A stretch of 64,000 bases of DNA, from NCBI RefSeq assembly GCF_003967355.1, contig NZ_BIFH01000018.1, positions 209,994 through 273,993 on the forward strand, read 5' to 3'. This document shows positions 62,645 through 64,000 of the stretch, piece after piece. The stretch's first letter is position 1, and every line of letters starts with the position of its first letter. The DNA comes from Embleya hyalina. Lineage in GTDB: Bacteria > Actinomycetota > Actinomycetes > Streptomycetales > Streptomycetaceae. A program made the translations under genes and the position numbers. The notes under the pieces were generated by a model that was given only the letters and a program-made list of their open reading frames with translations, searched no databases and was not told where the DNA came from.

Positions 62645-62746
62645 GGTACGGTGTGGATCGTACCTTTAGGTACGGCCGAGATCCTACCTTGATGGTATGG
62701 CTGTCATCGTACCTGGATGGTACGACTCTGATCGTACCTTGATACG
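62645..62746. promoter_or_regulatory. Array of four CGTACC/GGTACG operators at ~25-base spacing
   Basis: Sites: CGTACCT-TT-AGGTACG (62659-62674, perfect 7-2-7); TACC-TTGAT-GGTA (62685-62697); CGTACC-TGGAT-GGTACG (62708-62724, perfect 6-5-6); and CGTACC-TTGA-TACG (62733-62746, partial). Their centres lie about 24-25 bases apart. A further GGTAC half-site (62645-62649) adjoins the ribosome site of the monooxygenase. The array fills most of the gap between the monooxygenase and the divergent transporter. Confidence 0.8.
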
Positions 62747-62919
62747 CCGGGATCGCACTCGGAACCGCCGTCCGGGTCGGATTCCTCGCCGCGCCCGCCG
62801 CAATCCGTGCCCGGCGGGTGGGACTTCGTACGATCGTTGAGCAGTGGCCGGACCGGAGCGGATCGGGCGAACGACGTGGGCTTGGCGGGTGTGCGGCGGA
62901 TGGTCTGGAGTGGGATCGA

Positions 62920-63897
62920 GTGCGGGTAGGGCGCGAGGCGGTGCCGAGGCCGGCCCGGGTGTCGTCGGAGCGCCGGTGGGTTGCCGTTCCGCCCGCGTTC
63001 GGGTCGGTGGTGATGGCCACGGGCATCGTGTCGATCGCGCTGTTCGCCGCCGGATTCCGCACGCTGTCGGTGCTGTTCATGTGGCTCGACGTCGGCGTGT
63101 GGGTGCTGCTCGCGGCGGCCTTCGGTGCCCGAGCGCTTCGTGATCCGCGTGGCTGGCGGACTGCCGCCGCCACACCGCCCGCGCTCACCGCCGTGGCGGC
63201 GACGACCGTTCTCGGTACCCGGCTCGTGCTCTTCGGGTGGACGGACACGGCGTGTGTGCTTCTGGCGCTGGCCGCGGTCGTCTGGCCGGTCCTGCTCGTC
63301 GATGTCGTCACCCACATGGGGCATCGCATGCCGGGCGCGGTCTTTCTCGTCTGTGTCGCCACCCAGGGCCTCGGCGTCCTGGCCGGCCAACTCGCCCTGG
63401 TGGGGGAGGGCGACTGGCTCGCGTGGGCGGCACTCGTGCTGTACGGGCTCGGGTTGGCGCTGTACGTCCTCGCCTGTACGCGCTTCGACTTCCGGCAGGT
63501 GCTCACCGGCGCGGGAGACCACTGGGTCGCGGGCGGTGCCCTGGCCATCTCCGCCGTGGCCGGATCGAAACTGGTCGCGTCACCCGTGTGGACCGGGCCC
63601 GCGCACGACGCGCTGCGTACGCTCACGCTGGTCGTCCTCGGCCTGGCCCTCGCCTGGTACGCGGTGCTCGCGGTGGGCGAACTCGTGCGCCCGCGCCCGC
63701 ATTACGACACGCGCCGCTGGGCCACGGTCTTCCCCCTGGGCATGACCGCGGCGGCCTGCCTGCTCCTGTCCACCGCCGCGCACGTGTCGTGGCTGGACCC
63801 GCTGGGCCGTGTCCTGCTGTGGATCGCGGTGGCGGCGTGGACGCTGACCGGCATCGGACTCCTGCGCGACCTGGCCGGCCGCGACGACCTCGGGTAG
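62920..63897 (+). CDS. TDT/TehA (SLAC1-like) family transporter
   Basis: 325 aa from the GTG at 62920, which has GGAG 9 bases upstream. The frame is open from a GTG at 62818 (359 aa), but the extra residues are polar and unlike the family. The protein has about ten hydrophobic helices, starting PPAFGSVVMATGIVSIAL, the usual first helix of tellurite-resistance/dicarboxylate transporters, and continuing evenly to VLLWIAVAAWTLTGIGLL. The family moves small anions or acids (malate, sulfite, tellurite-linked phenotypes) across the cytoplasmic membrane. It diverges from the monooxygenase across the CGTACC array and may share its regulator. The substrate is unknown. Confidence 0.85.
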   Translation: MRVGREAVPRPARVSSERRWVAVPPAFGSVVMATGIVSIALFAAGFRTLSVLFMWLDVGVWVLLAAAFGARALRDPRGWRTAAATPPALTAVAATTVLGTRLVLFGWTDTACVLLALAAVVWPVLLVDVVTHMGHRMPGAVFLVCVATQGLGVLAGQLALVGEGDWLAWAALVLYGLGLALYVLACTRFDFRQVLTGAGDHWVAGGALAISAVAGSKLVASPVWTGPAHDALRTLTLVVLGLALAWYAVLAVGELVRPRPHYDTRRWATVFPLGMTAAACLLLSTAAHVSWLDPLGRVLLWIAVAAWTLTGIGLLRDLAGRDDLG

Positions 63898-63926
63898 CAC
63901 CGAACGCCCGCTCGCGCGCGTCCGCC

Positions 63927-63956
63927 GCCGGCGGTCGCCCCGGGACGACCGCCGGC
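63927..63956 (+). terminator. Hairpin downstream of the transporter gene
   Basis: GCCGGCGGTCG and CGACCGCCGGC form a perfect 11-bp stem around an 8-base loop, 29 bases after the stop. There is no U-tract. No gene is visible in the last ~100 bases of the window. Confidence 0.6.
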
Positions 63957-64000
63957 CCCGAGGAGGCCGCACCTCCACCTCCGGCCGAGCCGATCGGCTC

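Overview
The window is very GC-rich DNA with strong G/C bias at third codon positions, GTG starts and 4-base ATGA overlaps. This points to an actinomycete (Streptomyces or a close relative). I see no rRNA, tRNA, CRISPR array, insertion sequence or integrase.

About 55 kb (1-55288) is one modular type I polyketide synthase (PKS) locus. Six co-directional genes (PKS-1 to PKS-6, + strand, the first cut by the window edge) are followed by a convergent seventh (PKS-7, - strand). Labels are mine. M1 (partial): DH-KR(B)-ACP. M2: KS-AT-DH-ER-KR(B)-ACP, AT malonyl-like with an odd RASH motif. M3: KS-AT(malonyl)-KR(A1)-ACP. M4: KS-AT(methylmalonyl)-dead KR-ACP. M5: KS-AT(methylmalonyl)-DH-ER-KR(B)-ACP. 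M6: KS-AT(methylmalonyl)-dead DH-ACP. M7: KS-AT(malonyl)-DH-ER-KR(B)-ACP. M8: KS lacking a catalytic His, AT lacking its catalytic Ser, ACP. M9: KS-AT(malonyl)-KR(A1)-ACP. M10: KS-AT(methylmalonyl)-degenerate DH-ACP. M11: KS-AT(methylmalonyl)-dead DH-KR(B)-ACP. M12: atypical KS plus a dead, shrunken AT, with no ACP and no thioesterase. Predicted beta-carbon states in order: alkene (M1), CH2 (M2), OH (M3), ketone (M4), CH2 (M5), ketone (M6), CH2 (M7), no extension (M8), OH (M9), ketone (M10), OH (M11), then an unknown release step. Docking-domain types support the order PKS-1 to PKS-7 across the strand change.

The main points of interest are the wholly non-elongating but ORF-intact module M8, the terminal KS-AT0 of PKS-7 where a releasing domain would be expected, and mosaic near-identical tracts in AT and ER domains that point to gene conversion.

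From 55588 to the end lie small unrelated genes: a TetR regulator with a palindromic operator, a DUF1707 membrane protein behind a 12-codon leader, a secreted small protein resembling tendamistat-type alpha-amylase inhibitors, a lipoprotein agmatine deiminase, a GNAT acetyltransferase, a CxxC mini-protein, a small membrane protein with a clear terminator, an ArsR regulator, a class A flavin monooxygenase and a TDT/TehA-type transporter. A periodic array of CGTACC/GGTACG operators separates the last two. The ArsR-monooxygenase pair may be a separate stress or resistance unit; nothing in the sequence ties it firmly to the polyketide.
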